64,000 nucleotides of DNA, taken from Aquanectria penicillioides (Eukaryota > Ascomycota > Sordariomycetes > Hypocreales > Nectriaceae). The position numbers and the translations under genes are program-made. Shown piece after piece: positions 12,123 to 22,149 of this stretch (positions within the stretch are counted from its first letter, which is position 1; every line of letters starts with the position of its first letter). The notes below the pieces were generated by a model that had not been told where the DNA came from, did no database searches, and worked only from the letters and a program-made list of their open reading frames with translations. The stretch lies in NCBI GenBank assembly GCA_003415625.1, contig PYIU01000001.1, forward strand, positions 2,604,001 through 2,668,000, written 5' to 3'.

Positions 12123-14003
12123 ATGAAGAATATTCCGTGGCTTGATAAGACGTTTCTGACCTCCTTGTTTCTTGGACTTGGAGGGTTTCTATATGGATAG
12201 TAAGGATCCGTCAGTCTCTTACGCTGATCCTTTGAACTAACTTAAACAAGCGACTCTGGAATCATCACTCCAAGTCTTGCATTGAAAACCTTCTTAACTC
12301 ATTTTGGTAATCCAAATGCACCTCTCCGAGGAGCCATTGTGTCGGTGTACCAAGCAGGAGGTAATGTGTCCCGACGCTCAAAAAGCATCGCTGCATGTAC
12401 TGACATCGAGGGCAGCATGGCTAGGTAGCGCATCTGTGGGAGTAACAAGCGACAAGTTGGGTCGTCGAAAGGCGATTGCCTTTGGGTGTATCTGGGGCGT
12501 CATTGGCGGCGCTCTGATGGCTGGAGCCGTCCATGTGGGCATGCGTAAGTTCCTTGACGCCAAATCAAGTACGTTAGTTGACAAGAGAATAGTGATCGCC
12601 GGTCGACTGTTGGTTGGCTTCGCCGTTGGTACGATTACTGGAGTAGCTCCGGTGTTTGGTGCCGAAATTGCCAAGGTACGCAGGCTGCATATTGATTTGA
12701 CATTTGGCAAGATCCTGACAAATTATAGACACATCAACGAGCAAAGATCACTGCTGTCAACCAAATGAGTGAGTCAAGATACCTGTTTTATGATGCGATG
12801 ACACTAAGCAATGATAGTGGTGGCATGGGGCTTCTTCGTTGCGTTGTGGACCGGCGTTGGAGAAGGTCGTTGGCACAACCAGAACCAGTGGAGACTTGGA
12901 TTCGCTATCCAGAGCATTCCAGCCCTGATTTTGGGTGTTGGGGTGTTGCTAATTAGTGAGTCGCCAAGATGGCTTTTGCTCAAAGGCCGACACGATGAGG
13001 CAAAACAAGCATTTCTCAACTACCATCACGATGGGACCAATGACGATTGGTGTGACAGTGAGTTCACACTCATGCACGTCAACATTGGAGAGGAATTGCA
13101 AGCCCAGGGCCGACTTTCATGGATGGAGCTGTTCCGAACACCTACTTTCCGCAGACGCCTCTTTGTTGGATCGTTTGTCTGGGCGGCAGCTATGCTCTCT
13201 GGTATTTCATTCGTCCAATACTACCAGACCGCCATTTATGCAACCCTTCAATTTGACCAAAACGAGCAGCTGCTCGTAAGTGGTCTCTATGGGTCTGTTG
13301 CGCCCGTGGCTTGTTTGCTGTCACTGTTCTTTGTTGATCGCATCGGTCGCAAAAAGATCCTTGTCTTCAGCTCCTCGCTCCTTTCAGTTTGCTACATGAT
13401 CATCACTATTCTAGCCGCCACTTTCCCAGCAAAGCCTGGTCTGCCTACAAACACTGCGGCCCAAAGAGGCTTGATCGCTTGTATTTTTGCAGTTTCAGCC
13501 AACTACTCAGCCCTACTTGGTCCAATGACTTGGATTATTCCGTATGTATAATTTGATCCTTGCTAGTAACTAATCTAACCCGATTTACAGGCCTGAGGTT
13601 TTCACCACGGAACTGCGAGCCAAGGCCAATGCAATTGTCCAAGTCATTCACTACTCTATTAGTTTGATCATTACTCAATGTTCTCCAATCGCCCTAGCAG
13701 AGGTTGGGTGGAAATATTACGTGAGTTGAGTCACTCAGCATCTTGAGTTCTCTATCTAAACTTGTGCATCATAGATCCTCTTTATTCTCACCAATGCCCT
13801 CTGTGCTGTCGTATTTGCTGTTGCTTACCCAGAGACAAGAGGTACGTTATTTCGGACAAATATTTGTTCTCCCACAATAATTTTCGCTGTGCTAACTCAG
13901 ATGCGAAGGCAAATCTTTGGAACAAATCGACGAGATCTTTGGTGATGTCCCAGTCATATATGAAGACGATCCCAAGTTGGGCATGAAGGAACAAAAGGCT
14001 TAG
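12123..14003 (+). CDS. MFS sugar transporter
   Basis: Eight exons: 12123-12199, 12251-12360, 12416-12675, 12729-12768, 12818-13541, 13591-13720, 13775-13841 and 13909-14003. They give 500 residues, standard for the 12-helix sugar-porter family. Signatures are GGFLYGYDSG in helix 1, DKLGRRKA after helix 2, SESPRWLLLKGR before the central loop, DRIGRRKI-type DRIGRKKI in the second half, and YPETRGKSLE after helix 12. It probably imports a hexose, pentose or polyol by proton symport. Exon 3 contains a 33-nt in-frame stretch (12545-12577) that looks like a tiny intron (GTAAGT...TTAG). It is kept as coding because 33 nt is below the usual minimum. The acceptor of the last exon (GAAG) is non-consensus but fixed by the frame. 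Confidence 0.92.
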
Positions 14004-14604
14004 GTTACGACGTGTGTTCTACGTAAGAATAGCTAGTTTAATCACCTCTAATTCTAATCCAACCTTTAAACCCGTCTCTTATCATTGATTGCCTTTTGCG
14101 AAAGCACAAAAGGTTTTCGAGCCAAACCTTGCTTGGGGCTAATTATGACGTATAGCTAGTTACCTGATCCAATTACAGAACTAAAGTGAGCATACTTGCC
14201 AACACCCTTTGGTAATATTTCGACGGTTTTACGCCACATCCCCAACTTTTAATACACCGAGACAGGCCTTTTCTGGTTAGCCTTCCCTGTCCACTCTGCT
14301 CCATCCGCCTCCTCAAATCGTTATCGTCAACAAAAACGAGTCTTTTATCTATTGGTTTACCTGCGGTGCATGCGTTGGTGAGATGCGACGATGAACCTCA
14401 CTTAAAGAGAAGTCACGATTTATGCAAAGTTTTATTGCATGGATATGTGGGATGATCAATCCACACAAGCTAGTACTAGGATTAATATCCGAACGTAACA
14501 CATATGAGGTCCTCCACCAATTCTGCCTTTCATGCCTCCTATTGAATGGGTGCATTAAGGTTAATCGCGCATTGTTTATGGATTGATTATGTAATGTAGT
14601 AAAT
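14004..14604. other. Convergent 3' flanks
   Basis: 600 bp between the transporter stop and the HsbA-type gene stop. AT-rich; no gene found. Confidence 0.5.
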
Positions 14605-15322
14605 CTATTTCCACTTAGACCCAGCACCAGGGAGGCCAAGAAAGGGGACCCCAATGCTAGCCAGGATAGTCTGAACGCTGTCGACCCTATTTTCAAAAAT
14701 TGGGCCGAGGTCAGTGGCAAGGGCAGTGCCGTCATTGAGAGCTTTCTTGACCGTGTTGCCGAAGGTGACGAGAGGAACAATGAAGCTCTGGACCGAGTTC
14801 TTGAGAACACCAATCTCGGTAATAAGGAGCAATTCGGTGGCAGCAGGCAGTGTAGATGAAATGTTGGGTAGGAGGGTCTCGACCTGGCCGACCACGATCT
14901 CAGCCTGCTGAAGTGCGGTGATGAGGGTGTTGACCTCAGCTTGGGAGAGGTTTGAGATGTTGCAGCCAACCCCAGTGAGGAGCTGTGTAGCGGAGGTGAG
15001 GATGATTCCGGTGGAATTTTGGAGGGTCTGGTAAATACCTTGAATGTTGTGCCTCACGGTCGTATCAATCTGGACAATAACAGTCGCACCAATGTTATTC
15101 TTCACAGCCTCGAGAACGGGGTCTGACAATTTAGCTCCCTCTCCGTTGGTCAATTTATGAGAAGTACTCACTGAGTTGGTTGATACTCGTTTGAACGGTA
15201 GCGTTGAGCTGATTCACGGTGTCCAGGATGGTTCCGATAATGGTGGTCTGGCTCTCTCGTTCAAGGATGGCAGGGGCCGCCGTGACGGCAGTGGCGAAGA
15301 GAAGAGCGTTAGAAAACTTCAT
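14605..15322 (-). CDS. Secreted HsbA / cell-wall galactomannoprotein family protein
   Basis: Two exons, 15172-15322 and 14605-15122, encode 222 residues. The start MKFSNALLFATAVTAAPA is a signal peptide with a likely KEX-type or signal-peptidase cut soon after. The mature part is a Ser/Thr/Asn-rich helical domain with heptad-like hydrophobic spacing (LNATVQTSINQL, TALQQAEIVVGQVETLLP). This pattern is typical of hydrophobic-surface-binding protein A and the Mp1/Afmp1 cell-wall antigens of Eurotiales. Such proteins bind hydrophobic surfaces or lipids and sit in the wall or medium. One cysteine remains in the mature chain (GVGCNISNLS). No catalytic role is expected. Confidence 0.85.
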
Positions 15323-16314
15323 TTTGAATAGTTGTTCAAAATAGACTTTTGAAGGTTGGTTTGTCTTTTTCTTGTTTCTGTTTAGCTGTGAGTGATCGAG
15401 GAAGGATTGTTGGACAAGGTGGTTTGATTTACTTTTGGGCAGACCATAATTGCCCGAACCCGCAAACTCAATGTATCTGCCCGCGGTAGACAAACGGATG
15501 AGCTTAAGGATTGGAGCCAAAGGAGGTGCAGCTCGCCACCGGCGCAACGACGCAGCCGATTCAAAGCTCTCCCGTTGGAATCTTTAAACGCCCTTCACTT
15601 GGTTGCGGCTCACAAAGCTTATTGTTGTGCAAGAATTCACAATCACATCCCCGAAACCCAGTTCCAGGCTCTTTGTATCACACTGCGGGCCGTAGGTTCA
15701 AGTCGCACCGAAGTCTTAGCCTTGGAGGGATGCGTCTCAACCTTGAAGGGTAATGAAATAATGTGATTGGTATACCTAGCAAGGTGGGGGCCGGCACCTA
15801 ATGGTTCTTCCCGAGCATCAACACGAACATGTTCCAAATGGATATTGAGACCCTCTCCCGGCTAATGACATGCAATCAAATCTAGTATTATCCCACCGGC
15901 TTGCTGCTGCCTGTGGAAACCCTTCTCATGTGGCCTGCATCCAGTGACTCGTCTTTCAACTTGGTCAAACGAGTCTCCATCATGTCTCCATTGTTCGGCA
16001 CATCTGTTGTTCCCTTTGGTCTAGTTTGAATTAGAATTGAATCACTAGAAACCCTTTATTGCCTGGCTTAGCAGCCAACTTGGTTGTTGAGAGCTGGCGA
16101 TTGCACCATCTCAGATCGAGTACAGGAGCAATCAAGGGCACTTAAATGACCTGCTCAGTACTTCTCGATGAGGCCGAGATCCAAAGCCCAACAAGACATC
16201 GGTCTCACATCTCACCCTCGGTGGTGTGTTGTTTAACCATTACTCACGTTCGCATTCTTACAGTGCTTCCATGCCACGATGCTGCATCCATAAACACACG
16301 AATTCTGCTCCTCC
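15323..16314. other. Intergenic region
   Basis: About 1 kb containing the CT/AAC-rich leader of the HsbA-type gene just upstream of its ATG. Nothing else recognisable. Confidence 0.5.
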
Positions 16315-17121
16315 CTACAAGGCTCTCCGCTCCCCTTGCGCCGCATTGAGAGATAGCTCCTTGTTGTCCGTGTTGAAGTCGTTTGAGAACTCGGAAATGT
16401 AGCCTGGAAATGGGACTCGGTTATAGGAGCTGGCTACTGGCTCTCCCATGGTCGAATAGATTGGCAGGACGCCTGTCCAAGTTGAGTTGAGCATCTCCTC
16501 GTTGGCCATATCGGTCTTGTCGTCTGAGGCTTGGCCGGCGCTAATCTTGGCGCTTCCCGAAGCGATGCGGACCTTGAGAATTCCCGTACTCTGGATCTCA
16601 GCCTTTGTAGGTGGTAAACGGGTGTGTCGCCAGCGATCAGGCACAACGCTGTTTGTGATGAGTTCCATGGCATAAAGCTTCTCGGCCTCATCATTCACGT
16701 GGGTGGCATGGCCGAAGAGGACCGTCGAACGGTAGTTGTAGTTATGCGAGAAAGAAGTCAGGGTGAGGACGAGGCCATCAACGTGAGAGGCAGCAATGGT
16801 AACTGGCATTCCCTCGCTTTGGTCACTTCCCTCCTCTCCGCCCCCCCTGGCTGTGTTCATCAATCGAGAGGAGACGTAACCGTGCAGATACAGCTCAAGG
16901 GGGTCACCAAGATCGGCGCTCGGCCGATCAAACGACCCCATCTGTCCGATCATGGGCAGGGTTACTGGAAATGGCTGAGTTGGAGTAGTAAAAGAAACGT
17001 GCAGAATTTGGCATGCATTAACAATTTTGTGAATAGATTCAAGCGCGTACACGGCATGCGCGTTGTATCGCTTCACGGTATTGACCGCGTCTTTAGGGTA
17101 TTCGAGATTAAAGTGGCCCAT
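16315..17121 (-). CDS. Pyridoxamine 5'-phosphate oxidase-related FMN-binding protein
   Basis: Single-exon gene for 268 residues. The pattern MGHFNLEYPKDAVNTVKRYNA, then NACQILHVSF, LYLHGYVSSRLMN, VTIAASHVDGLVLTLTSFSHNYNYRSTVLFG and AMELITNSVVPDRW matches the flavin-nucleotide-binding split-barrel family related to pyridoxamine phosphate oxidase (NimA-like). The SxxNYRSVV-like segment normally contacts FMN phosphate. Members are small cytosolic flavin- or haem-binding proteins of mostly unknown substrate. Residues HVDGL and NVIVPDRW-like segments support the fold. No partner gene is evident next to it. Confidence 0.85.
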   Translation of the reverse strand: MGHFNLEYPKDAVNTVKRYNAHAVYALESIHKIVNACQILHVSFTTPTQPFPVTLPMIGQMGSFDRPSADLGDPLELYLHGYVSSRLMNTARGGGEEGSDQSEGMPVTIAASHVDGLVLTLTSFSHNYNYRSTVLFGHATHVNDEAEKLYAMELITNSVVPDRWRHTRLPPTKAEIQSTGILKVRIASGSAKISAGQASDDKTDMANEEMLNSTWTGVLPIYSTMGEPVASSYNRVPFPGYISEFSNDFNTDNKELSLNAAQGERRAL

Positions 17122-18000
17122 TGCGATTTAGTTGAGTTCTGGTATGAGATATAGTAAGTGCTGTCTTTGAGGTCTGACGTTTGGGACTTTATGATGGTTT
17201 GGAGGGTTCGCGACTATCACTTGACCGACCCAGCCCGGATTTTAGACTGTATTTGTACATAGGAAGTTTCATAGATTATCCCATCGTCCCATCAAGCAAG
17301 TTGCGGTGGTTATCTACGCTAGTTTCGAAAATCGTCCCAAAGAAGATAATGATGTACTAGGCTGGAAGCCACGATAGCACAGTACCGCTAACAACATAGC
17401 AGAGAAGGGCGCACTTGTACATGGGCGACAGACTTGCAGTCGAACTGCCTAGATAGGTTATCGGGATGCTTGCTTCTTCTAAATCCATGTGTAGGCCAAT
17501 CTCTGTTTGTTGCATGGATCCCGAAGTGGCCCCGTGGCGGAAGAACGTGGGCCTCATTTGTGGATAACAAGCGGGGTACAGCAGTCATGTTCACTATAAC
17601 AGATAGCACCACGACGGTACAATGTGTGAGCTACGCCACATGGTAAAAATTGCCTCGATCGGTTAGATTGCCTGCCATTACCAATCCCTCTATACCCAAT
17701 GGACAGCTCTGAACAGAGACACCAAGGCCGAGTCAGAGCTGGCTGGAGAAAGTCCGTGTCAAACCGATCGACATGCTTCAACGCCCAGCCATACGAGGAT
17801 AATGTATTGCATTGCGATACAATGCCCGTTTCTGTGTCATGGGAGAGCCCCGCCTCTCGCTTCGGACGTTCAAGATCGTAGTCAATGCAAGCTTAACTCA
17901 ATAGTCTTAGCATACATAGAAAATAGCTCAGGGTAGTCAAAAACATGAATGTGAGGCCCCCAGTTCTTCCCCCAGCGTCAAATTAGAGTAAATAGCCGTT
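17122..18000. other. Intergenic region
   Basis: About 880 bp. Short open frames on both strands look random. No RNA gene or repeat is recognised. Confidence 0.5.
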
Positions 18001-18899
18001 TTATGCAGATTCCGATGTATTCATTTCCATCCCTTCAGGGTTGGTGGCCGGGGCCTTCAGTTGGCTTGGATACCGAAACAAGAACCAGGCCATTGTGAGC
18101 GTCATCAACGAGGCATCAAAAACATACACTCCCCATTCATGACCCAGTAGATACCCATCACTTCCCATCGCATATTCTACCACCCTGAAAATGTTTCGAG
18201 CCATGATGAAGGCCGATGTAGCGTAGAGCATGTTCAGAGCTTCCCGCCATGGGACACTCGTCAAGTCCTTCGCAACCCCTTGTTTGCCGAATGTGAGCTG
18301 GAATCTCACAGCAGTCAACATGAACATGGCAAATACCACAATTTGGAATACAAGACCACCAACAATGACCCATGATCCGAGGTGTGGGTTGATATCGCTC
18401 TTCCCGGTGCCGGCCTGAACACGAAGACCAGCGCCGCTAGCTTGGACGATGAAGCTAAAGACATCGCCGAAAACAAAGATTCGGGTAAGCCATCTCGGGG
18501 CAATTAAGGAGGACTTTTCGCCGTGGACCGCTCGAATAATTCTGCTGAGGGTCATGTATAGGGAGGCGGCGAACAAAATCGGAGCAAGAAGGAGGAGGAG
18601 AGATTGCATGACGTAGGGGATGAGTTTCCCTGTAGAGTTGTGCGCCAATGCTCGTCCGACGTATCCGACCACTTCGACTATAAAGGAGTGAGCAGATTGC
18701 AAGGGCTGGCTCAACTGGGTAAATACTCACAAATGCCTCCCACCACGAAGGGGATGCAGAACCACGTCCGATTTCTCAATAATCTCCAACAGTGGCCTGC
18801 CGTCAAGATTCCAAAGAGTGCGATGAATACAATGGCAGCGGGTAGGGAGGGGATGTATTCCCACAGGGCGTGGCCATTGTATAGCTCGAGTGTTGGCAT
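18001..18899 (-). CDS. RTA1-domain membrane protein
   Basis: Two exons, 18731-18899 and 18001-18677, give 281 residues. About seven hydrophobic helices are visible, beginning WEYIPSLPAAIVFIALFGI. RTA1/RTM1 family marks include the helix pair PFVVGGIFEVVGYVGR across the intron, LLLLAPILFAASLYM, and FVFGDVFSFIVQASGAGL, followed by RNIFRVVEYAMG. Fungal relatives (Rta1, Rsb1) are plasma-membrane lipid-translocating or stress-resistance proteins. An in-frame ATG 29 codons upstream (18986) exists; the shorter start is preferred because the family starts just before helix 1. Substrate unknown. Confidence 0.9.
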
Positions 18900-20242
18900 C
18901 TTGAATCGGGTGCCCCAGAGGAAGCTTGACGAGGAGGCAAAGTTCTGCGTTGGATGATAGGAATGAAAGTTTGGATGGAGTGCCAAGAGCTCGAGACAAG
19001 TGACGAGGGCATCTCACTTTAAATATTTCCTTTGTTTGCGTTTCTTACTCTACGTATCTGCCTCAGCTGAGTATGAGCGTATCATCGGATGATGGCTTGA
19101 ATACGAGGGAATCCGGTGCTTGTTCATTTTCGGGTATAGAATAATGACAAAAAGTTAAAAATACTTGGACCAAAGAACCTCTCAACTTGAGAAAGGCGGC
19201 AAAGTTTCGTCACGGTCGGCTGCACCGGCTGCCGAGGCACACATTAAGCCTGCAATTTAGGATAGGATTGGAGGAATATAGAGGGCGAACGCGAAAGCGA
19301 TAGCGAGGGCGGAGCAGCGCTGTAACAGTGGGTCTGACCTGCTGGAGATACGCGTATATTCACATCGTAGCGTAGTATCAGGGGCGCAGCAACAGACTCT
19401 CCTCGTTAATCCGGTTCTTTGAGTTCATCTGATGTATCCGTATGCCTGTGTAATTTGTTATTTCGCCCTACGTGGCGTGGCGGTGGTTGAAATTGGGGTT
19501 GGCCTGATCTGTTTTCTTTTCACAGCCGCCAATCTCCAATGGCCCATGTCTGGTTCTCGTGGTGGGGCCCCAAAAATATTCGACCCAGCCACTCGGTGTC
19601 CGAGATCCTAATGCTCACGAAGAGCCACAATTTTGATGCTCAAAAGCATAATCCGTATGGCCAGCCAAAATAAGGAAAGGAGATAGCTTCTGTGATTTCT
19701 TTTGTCTTGAAAATTTAGCCTCCATTTTTGGGGGTCGATTCTGGCGCCAATATGATCACCAAAGCTTGGAGGGTTTTGAATTGAGGTCTAGCACGATCCT
19801 GGTCTCATCAATCCATTTAGTAAATCAAACAGCAAGGATTATTTGGAGGAGATTTGAGGGTTATTATTGTTTCTCCTCAAGCTTACGCAACTTTGAAGCC
19901 ATAGTATCTTGTATATTCGCGATTTGATATTCAACGGCGAGCGTGGCCTTCTTTTTTCGTATTGCTAGTGGTAAATGGCTCCCACACCTTATGAATAAAA
20001 CCCAGAATTGGATCGTCAGCTGTAGGGTAGGCCACTCCACTCGAAAATGTGGGGGAGCCGTCACTCAAGAGATGAGAGAAATGCACGCCCTCTATACACG
20101 ACTTCATTGAATGAGAATCACTCATTACCCTACGCAGAATTCATAGCGACCCCTTTAGCGACTTTGCTTCTCCTCGTGACCGATATTTCATTACTTATGC
20201 TAGGTTTCCCCTCAATCATGTTGCGCCATTAACACCTTGGTT

Positions 20243-20259
20243 CGGGGCACAGAGCTCCG
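20243..20259 (-). promoter_or_regulatory. CGG-N4-CTGTGCT-CCG type element, copy A (SDR-1 promoter)
   Basis: Reads CGGAGCTCTGTGCCCCG on the minus strand, 122 bp before the SDR-1 ATG. It matches copy C at 15 of 17 bases. Its CCG (20257-20259) is also the left half of an everted CCGAC-N6-GTCGG (20257-20272). A Zn2Cys6 dimer is the expected binder (inference). Confidence 0.7.
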
Positions 20260-20322
20260 ACGTGTGGGTCGGCTTCCCCAAGTTGATTTTGCGTTCGTGC
20301 CCCAGCCTGCGTTCATCACTTG

Positions 20323-20329
20323 TATAAAA
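20323..20329 (+). promoter_or_regulatory. TATA box of SDR-1
   Basis: TATAAAA 52 bp before the start codon and 64 bp downstream of element copy A. Confidence 0.6.
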
Positions 20330-20380
20330 GACGGTGTTCAAACTCCCAAAATTTGCTTGGAACCATCAAACGTCACCAAA

Positions 20381-21430
20381 ATGTCTATGAACTTTGAAGA
20401 TTGCGCAGTAGTTCGGGAGGGCTTCCCTAGGCCCTTCCCAAACACCCCCGCCAATGTCCTTGAGCAGTTCAACATGACTGGAAAGGTCGTTATTGTCACC
20501 GGCGCTGGTGATGGCATTGGATATGCTGTTGCGGAGGCTATGGCTGAGGCTCATGCCCAGGTCGCTTTCTGGTACAACTCGTAAGTTGAGCTCGCACATG
20601 CATAGAAGAAACCAACTCCTCACAAATGTCGAAGAAACGATATTGCTGTCCAAAAGGCTGAGGCTGTTGGAAAGGCTCACGGCGTGAAGACTGCCGCTTA
20701 CAAGGTGGATGGTAAGTGGTGGTAATAAGAGTCCTGATGCATTGTATGCTAACATATTCTTAGTCTCGAACCCCGAGCAGGTGCAAGCAACCATCAGTGA
20801 AGTTGTTAAGGATTTTGGCAGGATCGATGTCTTCATCGCTAATGCTGGTAAGTAAATCTTTTTACGGCAAGATGAATAACTTGGTTAATCGTCCTTAGGA
20901 ATGGCCATCTCCAAGCCCATTCTGGAGCAAACTCTTGAGGAGTTTGATAAGCAGATGAGCGTCAATGGTAAGACCCCACTGGCCTAAAATTAGCTCTAGT
21001 AGGAGGAACAAATTAACTGACTGGTCTAGTGAACGGCGTCGTTTATTGTGCCAAGTATGCCGGCGAGGTTTTCAAACGCCAGAACTCTGGCAATCTCATC
21101 ATCACCTCAAGCATGAGCGCACACATTGTCAATGTCCCCACGGATCAGCCAGTGTATAACAGTACCAAGGCCTTCATCACCCACTTCGGTAAATCTTTGG
21201 CTCGAGAGTGGCGCGAGTTTGCTCGTGTGAACATTGTCTCACCGGGCTTCTTCGACACCAAGATGGGAGCTAGCCCCCTGGCCATTAATGAAGCTTACCG
21301 CATGTCGGCCTTTGGAAGACAAGGCCACACTAAGGAGATTAAGGGTCTTTACTTGTACCTTGCCAGTGACGCTTCCACCTACATGACTGGAAGCGATGTT
21401 CTGATCGACGGTGGCTATGTCCTGCCGTAA
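20381..21430 (+). CDS. Short-chain dehydrogenase, sorbose-reductase-like (SDR-1)
   Basis: Five exons: 20381-20580, 20635-20711, 20764-20847, 20899-20967 and 21030-21430, for 276 residues, a classical SDR length. The cofactor site is TGAGDGIG near residue 40, then NAG. The catalytic set is Ser in TSSMSAH and Tyr-Lys in YNSTKA. The C-terminus DVLIDGGYVLP is typical. The overall pattern (N-terminal FNMTGKVVIVTGAGDGIG, VNVPTDQPVYNSTKAF) resembles fungal L-sorbose/fructose reductases of the SOU type, which interconvert ketoses and polyols with NADP(H). It lies at one end of the sugar cluster and carries cluster element A in its promoter, which suggests co-regulation with the transporter and kinase. 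The exact substrate is not deducible. Confidence 0.9.
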
Positions 21431-22149
21431 AGCCGGACTGGAAAAGTATCCTCAATAGATATATATATTAGACTGAAATAAAAACATCAAAATGATATTT
21501 ACCCAAAGTCCGAGGGTGTTGTGTTACGTGCTACTTGGTTAGACATGAACCTTGGCTTTTAGCACTATCTCGGTAAGGGCGAGAAAAAAAGACGCAATCA
21601 TGGCAGGGCTATGGCATTGAATTTATGCCAATGCATCGCAAGGTCGAAGAGTAAAAAAAGAGCAGAAGAAAATTGTCTGAATGGCAAAAATGTGATTCCG
21701 CCCGGGCTCGAACCGGGGACCTTCTCGGTGTTAGCGAGATGCCATAACCAGCTAGACCACGGAACCAGTTGTGCTTTGAATGGAAGAGGTTGAGGTTTGA
21801 TGTTTTCATTCACAGACGGATATGCATCCTGACATTTGAAATCCAAATTGGACAAATCCGGTTGATCCATTCGAATCAGTTTCAAAGCTCATCACCCTTC
21901 TGCTTGTGCATCCCTCATCATATACTTATCGCATAAATGCTTTCTCTGTAGATTTATATCGAAGGCATAACAATCTTCTATACTGATTACTCTGGATATT
22001 TCGGGCCAAATAAACTGGCCCTTGTCTGAATCCACGTCACGTTTTTCGCTCACTCCTACAAGTCACGGAACATCTTACCCCAGGTGCAAGAGCTGATTTA
22101 TCTCATCCCGTCCTTGGTTCAAAATCGTTTAGTCATAAACATTATTTAC
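21431..22149. other. Intergenic region containing a tRNA gene
   Basis: About 720 bp between the stops of SDR-1 and the Zn2Cys6 gene. It contains tRNA-Val and otherwise AT-rich 3' flanks. Confidence 0.6.
21693..21766 (-). tRNA. tRNA-Val (anticodon AAC)
   Basis: The minus strand folds into a full cloverleaf without intron. Acceptor GGTTCCG pairs with CGGAATC, discriminator A. The anticodon stem is TCTCG/CGAGA with loop CTAACAC, and the T arm is CCCGG-TTCGAGC-CCGGG. Position 21693 is the discriminator; CCA is not encoded. A and B box sequences (TGGTCTAGCTGG, GGTTCGAGC) are intact. Confidence 0.95.

Larger units (their letters stand above)
18900..20380. other. Divergent intergenic region, RTA1 / SDR-1
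   Basis: 1.5 kb. The SDR-1 proximal part (20230-20380) carries a CGG-N11-CCG element and a TATA box (listed separately). The rest holds only short unsupported open frames. Confidence 0.55.

Noticed and set aside
15680..15740. tRNA-like GGTTCAAGTC segment
   Set aside because: No matching acceptor or anticodon stems could be found around it.
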